Assembly (NCBI GenBank): GCA_047967505.1
Contig: CM106540.1
Strand: one strand, 5' to 3'
Source: Dipteris shenzhenensis
Lineage: Eukaryota; Polypodiophyta; Polypodiopsida; Gleicheniales
DNA length: 64,000 nt
A program made the translations under genes and the position numbers. The notes beneath the pieces are model-generated. The model saw nothing but the letters and a program-made list of their open reading frames with translations, had not been told where the DNA came from and searched no databases. Of this stretch, positions 45,500-57,364 are shown piece by piece; position 1 is the first letter of the stretch; each line of letters starts with the position of its first letter.

Positions 45500-46050
45500 G
45501 CCTGTGTTCTCACGTAGAGGTAATCCTAAAGAATTCATTGCTTTTTGTGAGAAGAAATGGTTAGGAAAAACCTCAAGCCAGGAGGAAGATTATTTAAAAC
45601 TTTTTCCATAAGCTCTCATAGGAGAACCATTTGATTGTACCTCAAAATGGGTATGGAAATGCAAAACTCATGGCCCATGCTATGACAAAACTTAATACTA
45701 GTATTTTTAGAATAGAATGTGCCATCAACAACTTTTCACAAACTTCAAATCTCAAACAAAGAAATTCAGAAATGAACATTGCCAATGATATTTCAAATGA
45801 AGTGAGACAAGGGTACATATTATTTCAGCAAACAAGCTCAAAAGTGTCATCATAGAGGAACTTTGAAACTAATAGACAACCAATTAATCAAAATTTTTGT
45901 CAAAGGATTGCATGCCAGAGAGAAAATGGATCACTACTATAAAACTATAATAGAGGTATATGGTGTCGCAATGATGATTGAAGAATCAATTGAGAGAGAT
46001 CAAGTAATGATTGAAGCAGAATTGTATAGATAGCTTTCCAATCCTGGATG
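45500..46050 (+). pseudogene. Ty3/gypsy gag remnant
   Basis: Plus-strand blocks in different frames: EFIAFCEKKWLGKTSSQEED and ALIGEPFDW with YLKM (45535-45660), like the FP.TLIGEAFDWY core of gypsy gag. Then LIDNQLIKIFVKGLHAREKM (45868-45930), IIEVYGVAMMIEESIERDQ and VMIEAELYR up to about 46030. These match the C-terminal half of Retrotrans_gag. Stops and frameshifts are present; nothing of pol follows. Confidence 0.6.
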
Positions 46051-48930
46051 TGATACAAATGGAGCCATTTCAACATCTATTGACACATATATGTCAAAGT
46101 CTATAGGATCATCAGAGGCATTGGATAGTAATATGCATATTCTAGCAATGCATTTAAAGAACCACCAATCAGTAACTTGTTCTCGATGAAAGATTTGTAG
46201 CATTCTCTCTTTTTCCATTTGATCAAATGATGGTTGGGTTCACCTAAAAACCGATCCGAACTTGCAAATTGATAGCATATTGTCAAGTAGTTGCTCCTAT
46301 GTCTAGTATATAGGGTCCATAGCATGCTCTTTTAGACTTGTAAGGCCAACAAACATAGTAGTGGTGCTAAGGCCATAATATCCTTGCGCCAATCCCTATC
46401 TTGAGTCTATGAGCTGATGATAATAGAGAAGTCTTTCCATTTGTGGTTCACAATCTTTTCTTATAATTGGTGCAATTCGTATAATAATCTAAACCATCAT
46501 AAATGTGGTCTTTGTTGCTATAAATGATATTCTATGTGTTAATTTCATAATTTTATATAGGATATGCAATTCGTGCTAAGAGGTGTTCATGTTCATAGTG
46601 TCGTCTTGGAACAAAGGTGGCTCTTGAGTTGTGAACACGTCCGCTAATTGGCCACATCGACTACCCACAAGTGCTTGGCATTCCTCCCAATCCATTTCCT
46701 ATGGTTCTTGTTTTGCTTGGTCTCACATACTTGATGGCAGGGCACTAGATACTAGGTACCTTGGCAATGGAGCAGAAAGGACTTGATGCTCGATGCCCTG
46801 GTACTACTCCCTGCTATGTTTGCCTTGGCTTCATTCTCTTTCTAAACCTTGGCCCTGATTGTGGTTCCATTATTGATTCCTCTTTCTCTTGTGGGCAGGT
46901 CTTCTTTGTTGTTCATTGTCTAAAGCATGCCTTGCTTCTATTTTAGACATGTCCCCTTCCTGTCAAGACCCATACACATGGCTTGGTGGTCTTGGGACTT
47001 GCTCATAAACTTTGAGACTCTTTGTGGAATATTGCACATATGCTTCTATCCAATGCCTAAAGGTTACATCGTAATCCAAAACTTTGGGTTGATTTGGATG
47101 TCCTCATGGAGCCGATTCACTCCTAGTATTGGCATAGTAGCAAAATCCAATACTTATCTGTCCATGGCCAAGTCTTCTTCTACCTCAAACTCTTTGCTAC
47201 AAGTGACTCTCTAAAACATCTTCCTAATTCTCATGATTTTCCTTCTCTGGCTCATAATTTATTGCAGTTATTCGGGCTTGTTTGTACCAATCTCTTTGTC
47301 CTCAATGAAGGTGCTCCTCTCTTCTGGCCTCATATCTTTGTCTTCACTCCATGCATGTATCAGACTTCTCATAGTGCCTGGATAATATGTAAGGCTACCT
47401 AGGAATACTCTTTGATCTAGACATGAGTTGTCAAGAAAGTGTGCAGGATTCTAAAATCAACAAACGACATTCAAAGATATCTTCTAAAATAGTATGCTTG
47501 ACCAAGTAGCAATTGTAGTACATCACTTGTCAGCATATGTTGTTGCTTGGATGGGTTCGCACTCTTGTCCTTGCTCTTAGCTCACTCCACTAAATTGTCC
47601 ACATGACGATCCGCAACAAGATTACCAAATGTTGACACTTCGTTCTGCTCATGCCTCAAGACCTGGTACCTCAATGCTCAATGACTGGTGCATGCACAAT
47701 TCTTGGTAGAAAGATGCCCTCTCTTGCACGCTAGAAGAATATTGGAAGATGTTCCTACTTGGTGCTTGGTTTTAGAGTTACGTTAGAAACTAATGGGAAA
47801 AAAGGTCCGTGCAGTGTGGGCAAAATCGTATGAAGATGGGTGAATAAGCAGGCAATTATTACAAGCAAGGAAAATAAATAATAAGTATGTAAACAATCAC
47901 TTGTATTAATGAAAATGATAGAGCCAATACAAACAACTTGGGTTTGCACAATTGTCTCTCTCCTTGTCTCGAGGCAGAGCACTCACTGTAGCAATAGGAT
48001 GACTCACCACTCACGTAGACAAAAGAGCAAGGGGGGACATCCCTACTTCATACAGTGATTCACTTTATAGTTTTGAGGTCCCCTTCTACCTAGTGGTTCT
48101 ACTAACCACCTTCCTATTTCCTATTTGGGAACTTATCTAGATTGCTAACTCCTATGGACCATCTACTTGTTTGATAACCAGGGTGTTTGGTTGCCTGCCC
48201 ACAGCATTCAATATGTGAAAACACCCTATATCACATGCGTTCAAAAAAAATGTCTTTTAAGTACCCCTTATACCCCTCTTTATGTGTATTTTTTGTAACT
48301 CCACAAGAAAATAAAACCCACTCTGTTGAACTCAAGTGCTATCGTCCATATCGTGTGGTGAGTCCCTAGGGTTGACTTTTACCTGGGTTGAGTCTCAGTT
48401 GACTAAGGGTCAACACAAGCTGGATGGATCATCTACTTCTAAACCATCATAGAATCATGACAATGGTCTTCATGATGATGAAATAATAGGTGTTGCTACA
48501 AAAGAGAATGCACTTGTAGAGTGAGAGAGTACACATAGAGCTCTCAAGAATAATGGAGTACTTGAAATTTGAAAATCCTAACTAGTGAGGATAACTCAGA
48601 TTATGATCACGTTGCAAAAATTATAGTATTGCACAAGTCTATGATAAGATGTACAACTGGAGAAAAGTTTTAATGAAGGATTCAATTAATCTAGAAAAAT
48701 AAAAAAGGGCACCTCTACTTGAAGTTGTGAAGAATGAGCTAGGTCTTGCACATGCAAAGGAATTTGGACGACAAAAATGCTTAAATTTTGGAAAACCTTG
48801 GAAGATTTTCACAAGGAAATTAATCTCATGCTTTGAAGGTGCAATAGCTACTTGCCATATTATTACTCTTAGACACTACATCACACAGGCCATAGTATGA
48901 GTGAATCACAAATGCTTTCAAATGGTTAGT
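46051..48930. other. Non-coding, no gene recognised
   Basis: Only short frames. Probably decayed repeats, but I cannot assign any part to a family. Confidence 0.4.
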
Positions 48931-48936
48931 GCAATG

Positions 48937-49370
48937 CATTGTCAGCACTGTCTTATGCCTTATGTCTTGGTAGCATTAGTACCTTATGGACCATTATTTG
49001 TAGCACGTAGCTAGTTTAGTGCATCTAGAGTGTGGATGATACACTGAAGGGATGAATGTTTTAAAAAGTACATAAGTAGTCATGGCCTTGTTGTCTTAAT
49101 GGAATCTATCTCAAATAAAAAGGACAAAAACACATGGATGGACTAGCATTGTTAACATTGTCTTATGTTTTGGTTTCGCTAGTACCTTATGGACTAGCTA
49201 TGAGCTCTTTTGATACTACTTTATAGTTGATAGTTGGTTTAGTGCATCTAGAGTATGGATGATACACTAGAGGGGATGAATGCTTTAAAAAGTACACAAG
49301 TAGTCATGACCTTGTGGTCTTGATGGCCTTGATCTCAAATACACAGGACAAAAACAAATGGAATGGGCTT
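48937..49370. repeat. Tandem duplication of about 210-220 bp
   Basis: Two copies share GTACCTTATGGAC, GGTTTAGTGCATCTAGAGT, ATGGATGATACACT, AAAAAGTACA-AAGTAGTCATG and GGACAAAAACA, at about 48937-49145 and 49148-49370. The second copy carries an insertion of about 20 bp. Confidence 0.85.
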
Positions 49371-50430
49371 ATTAGCAATGAGGTACCCTCCATTACATGT
49401 CATGATAACCAAACCATTGAGGAAGAGGAACTAGCATCAAATCAACATCATCTTCACACACAAAAAATGGGTTGTTTAAGATGCCTATAGCATATGAGAA
49501 TTGTGCACTACATGGAGGTTGTACAAGAAAATATCCTAAATATCATGCATTGTTTTCTATGCTCATATCCTCATTTTTCCAAGATAGAAAGTTATAGTGG
49601 ATGCATTTAATAGAGTATTTGACATCAGAGTCCCTTTCTATTGAGAGGAAGACATGTGTTTTTGTCAGTAATTCATTTAAGAAATATTCTAAAACAAAAA
49701 AGAGGAATTCTCTAATACAAAAACACCACTTGATAGTTGAGAGAGATAACCAAAGTGCAAAGAGCAATGACAACCACCTTGATACAATCCCCCCACCCCC
49801 AAATGAGTGGCTTACTCTTCGTCATCTAGAGTATTTAAGATATTCCATCATAGCATATGAAGCCAAAATTATCCCTCTCTCCTCCAAAATAAGGGATGCT
49901 TTTTATATAGCCTCTTTGAGCTTGATCTATCAAAAATTGATTAATGTCGTCTAACAAAAATATTTCTCAAAGGTATATAATATCAAAGAAATACGAAATT
50001 TGCCCATGTCCATAGAGCATTTGCTATGTAACACCCAATCAATACACTCACATTAACTCCAATCCTCATCATTAGTTCCATAATCTATACTTAAGTGGCA
50101 ATCACATTAGTGGTTAGCAATAAATTAAAACAAATCACCAACCTGATCAAAAGCCCAATATAATAATTTTCTTTGTACAACAATCAAGCACAACACCACT
50201 AGCACTAGCATTATTAGTATTATCATGGTGTCACCCACAATACCGACCATCTAGCATGAGCTGGTTTAACCTTAACATTAGGCAACTCGGGTTTCTAAAA
50301 AACATAGGCTAGCTAGGTTCCCCCAACTAGATCATGCAAAGAATCCGCTAGAACCCTTGCTACATTTGATGCATACCTATGGCATACTTTGCTATAGTCA
50401 ATACTAATAAAAATAAAATAATATCTATAG
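49371..50430. other. Non-coding, no gene recognised
   Basis: The plus frame at 49601-49954 (117 codons) has no motif known to me. AT-rich throughout. Confidence 0.4.
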
Positions 50431-51223
50431 CAAGTGATTTAGGAAATGCAACTAATTGTGCATTTGATTATGAGAATTGATGAGGTTTGGAAAAGCTTGA
50501 AAGATTCATTCAAGCATCCACTAAGCATCGTCTCTTAGATGTTCTTTATACTTCAAGAAATACTTGACATAAACATTGCCCTTTTGGGTTGCCATTGGCT
50601 AATGATCAACAATGCAATTAGGTTCATTGTTCAAGTATTTCTTCTTTATCAATAATAAATGGGGCCTTTTCATAGATAAGATGTGTGGGAAGAGATCTCT
50701 TGAATGGTTTCAATAGCTTAATGTGGAAGGCATTATGGAGTTTTTAATGATTCAATAATTCAAGCCTATATGCAAGGTCATTGATTTTTCCTAAATCACT
50801 TTAAATCGGGTCCATAGAATCATAAAGCCATTTTGATGAGTGGCCATTTTTCAACACTCATTAGTCTCCTTTCTGCAATCCTCAATATAACATCATCATT
50901 CTCTTCTAAAAGCATATGTTCCCTCTTCTTATTTTCTTGTTCAATGTAATTCTTTGAGCAAGAGCAATGGCATCCTTTACCTCCATGAAAATATTCTCAT
51001 GATTATGGGTAAATTTTCCAACTAATTCAACCATATGGTTAAATTAAGTGATAGGCATAGGTATTGGTAGAGCTTTCCCATGGATTATCTCAAAGGGCAA
51101 TGTTCTAGTTACTAAATGAGGTGTCTTATTGTAGGAAAACTAAAGGAGATGAGCATGCTCATCCCAAGATTTAGGTTGACTTCCTCCATAGTCTTTTAAC
51201 ATGTCTACAATAGTACTATTTGT

Positions 51224-51536
51224 TGAAGGCACATGATGGAGAAGGGAGAGAGAAAGGGTAGGTTAGGGAGAGAGATAGTGATACTCAAAGAGAGACATAA
51301 TGAACTAGAAATGAAATGACTAAGCAATGAACAAAATGAGAGTACTCACATGCAGACAAAAGAGCTTGTACCTTAATACTCGATTGATTTGACACTAGAC
51401 AAGTACAACCCTTATATAAGAGCACACACACATATGAACACCTATGCATATGGGATAACTCCTAATGTGACACGTGGCATCCATAAGTCACACTAGAACA
51501 CACTAAGCTGACTCAACCTGGCTTCATATTTTAAGA
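51224..51536 (-). repeat. 3' LTR (left copy, 313 bp)
   Basis: Plus-strand start TGAAGGCACATGATGGAGAA and end TTCATATTTTAAGA. It is nearly collinear with 52817-53123. On the minus strand its first bases are TC where the other LTR has TG. A G6 tract lies directly upstream (minus), as a possible polypurine tract. A TATATAAG box lies near 51413. Confidence 0.9.
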
Positions 51537-52801
51537 CCCCCCATGAAGGTAATGTGAGAGACTACTGGAATGGAACCAAGGACAGAACATGACAGTAATA
51601 CGAGTACTAAACTGTGCAATGTCTGAACTAGACATGGCTCCCATGCCAACTCAAAGGCTAAAGTCTGAGCATGGTTCTCAGAGGTCAAACTGAGCACTCA
51701 CATGGCTTTACATCCCAGAGGTTCATGTCTCAGCATGGATGCATGAAAAACTCAAAGGTATAGAAGACCAATGCACCAACATCCTGGAACTCACATGCCA
51801 AGCCTGATAACTAGACCCTATCAATGCCAATACATGGCTCCCATAGTACATCCCCCTCTTGACTCCAAGGACTAAATAAAAACATGGAGTCAGACACCAT
51901 AAAAGAAATAGATCATTTTAGGAGGACAATCCAAGGCAAAGGACCTTTAGTGACTCAACACACATTATTTATTACATCTATTTTGGGGAAACATCCCAAG
52001 GTAGAGTACCAAAATATTCCTAACCATTATCAATCACTTCAGATAGATCATGTTAAACAATAGATATAGCTCGTCAGTCAAGTCCAGTAGATGTAGCATG
52101 AAGCTTTCCAAACTTGGCTTTGATCTTTGTGGCAGAAGCAGATAGATCAAAGTGATGGAGCAATCTCTTGTCTAGCCTCACACCAGATATGGACAAGTGC
52201 TTTCTCTCAAGATAAAGTGACTTCTCCAGGAGGACGAAGTTCCATGGTGTCAACACACAATGAGTAGGGGCAATGGTGCATAGGAGGCAGACTGTTTGGC
52301 AGTGTGGGCAAGAAGCATGGATAGCAGGAGGTAGTGCGATTTAGGAGAGATTCATGGTAGGTAGATGGAGCAACAAATCGTGGGAACTAAGGGAGCACTT
52401 GGAGCGAAAAAGGATTGGAACAGAGCTATTGTGCATGGTGGCAGGATCAACAGCAATTGGCTACAGTCCCAAGGGTTGTTGTACAGCCTCGTGTAGTCCG
52501 TACTGTTCTATACAATCCATACGGGTCCATACGGACTGTATGGCCTATTTGTAGTGGGTTGGAGCAATTGGGGGCAAGGCTACTAAGGCAGATGATGGCT
52601 AGGCAAAAAGAGCAACCATTGGCAAGGAATTTTGGGCTGAAGAAGGGGTAGTTGATGGCGAGGTAGATCAGCTCCAAGTCAGCTCTGAATGTGAGGCTAA
52701 GGAGTGGAAGGGAGCTCAATCATGGAGGAGAGAGGAGCTTCCATTTCCGTGATTCTCTCATCCTCTAGGTAGAGCAAGAAGAAGGGGAAGGTAGGAAGGG
52801 A

Positions 52802-52814
52802 GGCTCCAATACCA
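52802..52814 (-). other. Primer-binding site, tRNA-Met type
   Basis: Minus strand TGGTATTGGAGCC, two mismatches from TGGTATCAGAGCC. It starts two bases inside the 5' LTR edge and fixes the orientation of the element. Confidence 0.75.
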
Positions 52815-52816
52815 CA

Positions 52817-53123
52817 TGAAGGCACATGGTGGAGAAGGGATAGAGATAGTGATACTCAAAGAGAGATAATGAATTGGAAATGAAATGACTAAGCAATGAA
52901 CAAATGAGAGTACTCACATGTAGACCAAAGTTCTTGTACCTTGATACTTGATTGATTTGACACTAGACAAGTACAAGTCCTATATAAGAGCACCCACACA
53001 CATATGAACACCTGTGCATATGGGATAACTCCTAATGTGACACGTGGCATCCATAGGACACACTAGACTAGAACTCACACTAGAACACACCAAATTGACT
53101 CAACTTGCCTTCGTATTCTAACA
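52817..53123 (-). repeat. 5' LTR (right copy, 307 bp)
   Basis: On the minus strand it starts TGTTAGAATACG and ends GTGCCTTCA, followed by the primer site. Shared landmarks with the left copy include GGAGAAGGGA, ATGACTAAGCAATGAACAAA, GATTTGACACTAGACAAGTA and TGACACGTGGCATCCATA. TATATAAG lies near 52982. Confidence 0.9.
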
Positions 53124-53284
53124 CAATAGTACTATTTGTTACTTCAAATTATCCATTTGATTCTAAATGAAAAGATGAGGAGAAGTCTAACCTAGCTCCT
53201 TGATTCTCAATTAGTGCAGTCAAAAAATTACTGCAAGATTTAGGATCTTAGTAAAAACTATTATTCTTCGCAAATGATGAAGGA

Positions 53285-54330
53285 TGTAGGGATACTCTAG
53301 AGCACAAGAAGCACACGTGTTTCATTTTGAACAAACCAGCACACACACACCCTAAATCCCATTGCAAATTCATTAGCGCCACCATGCTCGCTTAAATCAT
53401 TGTGGTGATCTCTGTTATTGTGTTCATAGCATCATTAGAACTTATCTCTCCTTGGTTGGGTCCATGCACAATTTAAATAGCCACATGGAAATCCTTAATC
53501 AATCACATTCCTCACACTTTCCATATCCCATCTGAGCAAATGCTCATAGGAGTACTCCAAAGCACATGGAGTATATACTTTACAATGCCATTTGAGCAAA
53601 CCCTTGTAGGAATACTCCAAAGCACAAGAAGCATACATGTTCCATTTTGAGCAAATCAACACATGCACAACCTAAATCCTATTCCAAACTTTTTGGTGCC
53701 ACCTTCTTCGCTTAAACCAAAGTGGTGATCTTTGTCATTGCTTTCATAGTATCACTAGAACTTACCTCTCCTTTGTGGGATACATGCACAGTTCCATGTC
53801 AATACATGATGACATGCACATTCGATGCATTATATACAAACTTATTATGCCATCTAAGAAAACCCTTGTAGGGGCACCCCAAAGCACTAGTAGCCTATGC
53901 ATGCTTTCCTAAATACATGTAAACTCATCTCATTTGATCAATCCCAAGTTCAAATAGAATTTACAACATGTTCGTGGCATTCCAAGCTTTGAGTTTATTT
54001 GCACATGACCACATGCAAATCCTTAATCAACCACATTCTTTGCACTTTTTGTATGCCATCTAAGAAAACCCTCATGGGAGCACTCCAAAGCATACAACAC
54101 ATATATTTTACATGTGCACCAACAAACTCAAATGCTCTACAAGTTCTTATACCACTTGAGCAAACCTTTGCTAGATACTCCAAAATACAAGAAGCATACA
54201 TATTTCATTTCAAACATATCAACACAGACACACACACACCCTGAATCCCATTGCAAATTTTTTAGTGCCACGTTTCTCATCTAAAACGTAGTGGTAATCT
54301 TTGTCGATGTGTCCATGGTATCACAAGAAC
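53285..54330. repeat. Degenerate interspersed repeat block
   Basis: A long unit beginning GTAGGRATACTC-AAGCACAAGAAGC and running through CCTAAATCCCATTGCAAA to GTGGTGATCTTTGT occurs at about 53288, 53606 and 54170. A shorter module, GCCATTTGAGCAAACCC then TTGTAGGAATACTCCAAAGC, occurs additionally near 53535, 53850 and 54056. Similarity is imperfect and spacing irregular. Confidence 0.8.
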
Positions 54331-57200
54331 TATTATGGAGTGCAATGGTCAAAAGAAAATTTCCTTATACTCGTTAAAAACACATAACTCGTTTTTAAAT
54401 AATCCCATGAGCGATAGTGCTATGCCAACCTTTCATGCCCTTAGAAAGAAATTCAAGATATCACTTAGAAAGCAAGAACTCAGAAACCTAATTAAACAAT
54501 TTAAAGCTCCCATGCAATAGCAAGCACCTCCCTTAGTTATTTCCTAAAGGAAAGCTTAGCCAACTCATGGTCACTTCCAAAGAATCATTAAAAGAGAAAG
54601 CAAAAGTTGCTAACTTAAGCATTTTGCCAAATTCATTTACTTCCTCCCTACAAAGCCACAATAGATGTCACATTTTCTACAACGGCATACATGCTTTCCT
54701 ACTCAATGCATGCTTTAAAATCACCCAATCGCATTCCATAATTCACAAAATATGCTACTATAATGGTAATTCCCCTTTCTAAGCACATTGCTGATTCCTA
54801 GCACCAAATAACACTTACTTGCAAGTGAGGAATGACTCATGCATCACACCATTGTTTCCACAAGCCCACCCACCTTGTTTACTCCTTCCAATGTCCCTAC
54901 AAAGCCTATTGTATGCACATGTACAAACTTATATACTTGGCCCCTAAAAGCAAAGCTAAATTTTAGAAAGGCCTTCATGTTGGCATAGAGAATAATCCCC
55001 ATGATCATGCTCTAGAGTTGATGGCTATACACAATGACTCATCAATCACTTTAACAAACGCTAGTAATGATGATCTCCCAATGGACAAGAACCAAAGCTA
55101 CGGAGTAACATGGTCATAGCTATGACAACATCACAACAAACACATGGCTTCACACAAACACATGGCTTCACACAAGTAATAGCCAATGGACAATTGAGAA
55201 TGAAAGCAATTGCAGGGACCTTCAAGATGGTGCCAGCATGGCAAGGAAAGCAAGAACGATGTGATAGATTAGTCCATGCATACAAGCAGCCAAGGTTGCA
55301 TCTTGTGCATATCCCTATAAAAAGAGACGAGCAAAGGTTGCAACTTGTGCATATGCCTATGAGCCACAAAGATTGTAGTCTTGTGCGGACACCTATGGAC
55401 AGCTCTAAGCAGGGCACCCTAAGCACCACCACCAAAGCGACATACTTGAAGAAGGAGAGTTTGATGGCTAGAATGGGACATAAAAGAAGGAGAACCCAAG
55501 GGAGAACACAATGTGCTCGATCAACCGACTAAAATAACTAACTCAGCTAATGGAAACCACCAGGCACTCGTGATAGAACCGTGCCACACCCATCAAACCC
55601 TTCATAGAGACTTGGTACACCAAAAAAAGATGTCACGGAGCATTACCTTGCAAGCCATCACCTCTCACCTTGCTCTTAGCACCTCTAAGCTTGTCCCATG
55701 CCCTTACTCCATGCCCTTGGCCTCACTCCACACCCTCACTCCACGACCTTTCTCCAAGCTCTAACAAGACAAACCAGCTTTGAGCAAAGGCACTTGGTGA
55801 GATGAGGCACATGAAAAGCCAAGGTGCAAAATGCATGTAGCCATGCAAACTATGTAGGAATTGACACAAGTTTTGAAATCGACCCCCCAAACCATTCCTA
55901 AAGCACTGTCTCTAACGAGCGAGTGCTACAAAGTCCCAAATATTCTCTCATTGGATGCAATCATTGAAATTGGGCATCTTTCTCTCACTAAGCCTACATT
56001 TTTCTAGCTAGAACATGTTTTTGCAATTATGTCCAAATCTTGTCTAGAGTATGCTTATCCTATTAAATCTATCAATTATGCTCATAGGCTCAAGTTATGA
56101 CAAGTGGAGTTCTCTTGGTACTAGACACACATGAGATAATGACTACATTTCCCCTCATACACAAAGTATGCATTCAAGGCTAAGAACTCCCTTGACCTAA
56201 CGTGTAGGAATTGCATTAACTCAAGGGTGATGAGGATTTATTAGCTATATTCTTTGGAACTTGGGAGTTAGGATGCCGATTGTCAATGCTTAAGCTATGC
56301 ATTTAGTGTATCTTGCAATCATTATTTGCTTTTTGGTTGTTGGTAGTGGTGGAGTTACTTATCAATTTGAATCAGCTGCACCACTTGAGTATTTTTCCAT
56401 GTGCAAGTATTCATTAAGTAAAAGGTCTTGAAATCTTCATGCACCTGCTATCTTTCTTAGCAGATTCCTATTGTCACCTACGGACTCTGTAGGTGAACTT
56501 TAAATTTGGACAGTCATTAGTGTTGCCTAGAGTAGATATTGCAATTTGATCCCTACCCACCTAGGACTTTATCCATATTCAAACCCCCTCGTTGTGTTTG
56601 GCATTTTACAGTCTCGTTACACTGATCATCCCAACATGCTCAAAAACATGTGTATATTGGGGGCAAATAACCTATGTGTCTACTTATGCAAACTTATCGT
56701 ACTATAGGATTTGTTAAATTCCAATTCCACAATTTTATTCTTTGGATCCCCTAGTTGTGGAACCAAGTTCTTATCCTTAGCTTGGCACCTAGATGGGATT
56801 TTATCAATGCAATTGTTTTAATCATTTCTTTGCAATTTGAATGATTGCGCTCACCACAACTTTACTTGAATAGGCAGCATATTCTTGACTTGTTCTTACT
56901 ATCTTATTGAACTAGGCTAAGTTGAGAGCAAGAAAATTCTATTCTTGCCATATCCATACTAAGTTCGATTTGCATACCAACTGCACTGATTGACATAACA
57001 AAGAAGCTCAACTGGATGAAGCTATTTTTTGCTTTTCCAAGTTTTGGCTAAAGTTTGAGCACCAATGTCCTTTGACATGCCCTTCTTTAACTGGAATTGC
57101 TTCTTGGTTTCTTCATTTTGATGTTTAGTTTATTGGGTTTTAAGAGCATACCCTAACTTGCTAAAATTTGTGCAATAGGAATTCAAGATGGTGGAGTCAC
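54331..57200. other. Non-coding, no gene recognised
   Basis: Frames such as plus 55110-55532 and minus 55061-55435 have no known domain. A short 17 bp word, AACACATGGCTTCACAC, is doubled at 55139-55172. Words TTGCAACTTGTGCATAT recur near 55295 and 55336. Confidence 0.4.
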
Positions 57201-57253
57201 TGTTGCTTTGGGATTCAAACTCTGTTTCGCAAACTTGGGTACACCAATTGCTA

Positions 57254-57364
57254 CTTTGGGATCTAAACCCTTATTTTCAGTCTAAAGGTGCTTTGGGATA
57301 TAAACCCTTATTTTCAGCCTAAAGGTGCTTCGAGATCCAAACCCTTATTTTCATCTTCTATAGA
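57254..57364. repeat. 37 bp repeat, three tandem copies
   Basis: CTTTGGGATCTAAACCC then TTATTTTCAG and CTAAAGGTG starts at 57254, 57291 and 57328. A weaker fourth copy may begin near 57206. Confidence 0.9.

Larger units (their letters stand above)
51208..53139 (-). mobile_element. Non-autonomous LTR element with 16 bp target duplication
   Basis: Two direct LTRs flank 1.28 kb without coding domains. A 16 bp repeat, CAATAGTACTATTTGT on the plus strand, lies directly outside both LTRs (51208-51223 and 53124-53139). The flanks read together as one gypsy integrase, so the insertion site and the duplication are clear. The primer site shows minus orientation. A TRIM/LARD-type element is the best class by size (about 1.9 kb). 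LTR retrotransposons normally make 4-6 bp duplications, so the length is odd. Confidence 0.85.
50440..53280 (-). pseudogene. Ty3/gypsy integrase remnant, split by an insertion
   Basis: Reads on the minus strand and is interrupted by the LTR element at 51224-53123. Right part (53124-53280): DPKSCSNFLTALIENQGARL, then DFSSSFHLESNG, a stop in place of the usual Gln, FEVTNST. This corresponds to the integrase core around its last acidic residue. Left part (51223 down): TNSTIVDMLKDYGGSQPKSW, DEHAHLL, a stop, FSYNKTPH and LPFEIIHGKALPIPM, the end of the core. Further down KVKDA-like and RREHMLLEENDDVILRI, then FYGPDLK, follow the C-terminal domain; LISQWQPKRAMF-type text near 50590 suggests the chromodomain region. 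Many stops; dead before and after the insertion. Confidence 0.8.

Noticed and set aside
55110-55532. 140-codon plus frame with repeated LVHMPM-like words
   Set aside because: The repeats arise from short duplicated DNA words, and no domain or codon bias supports a gene.
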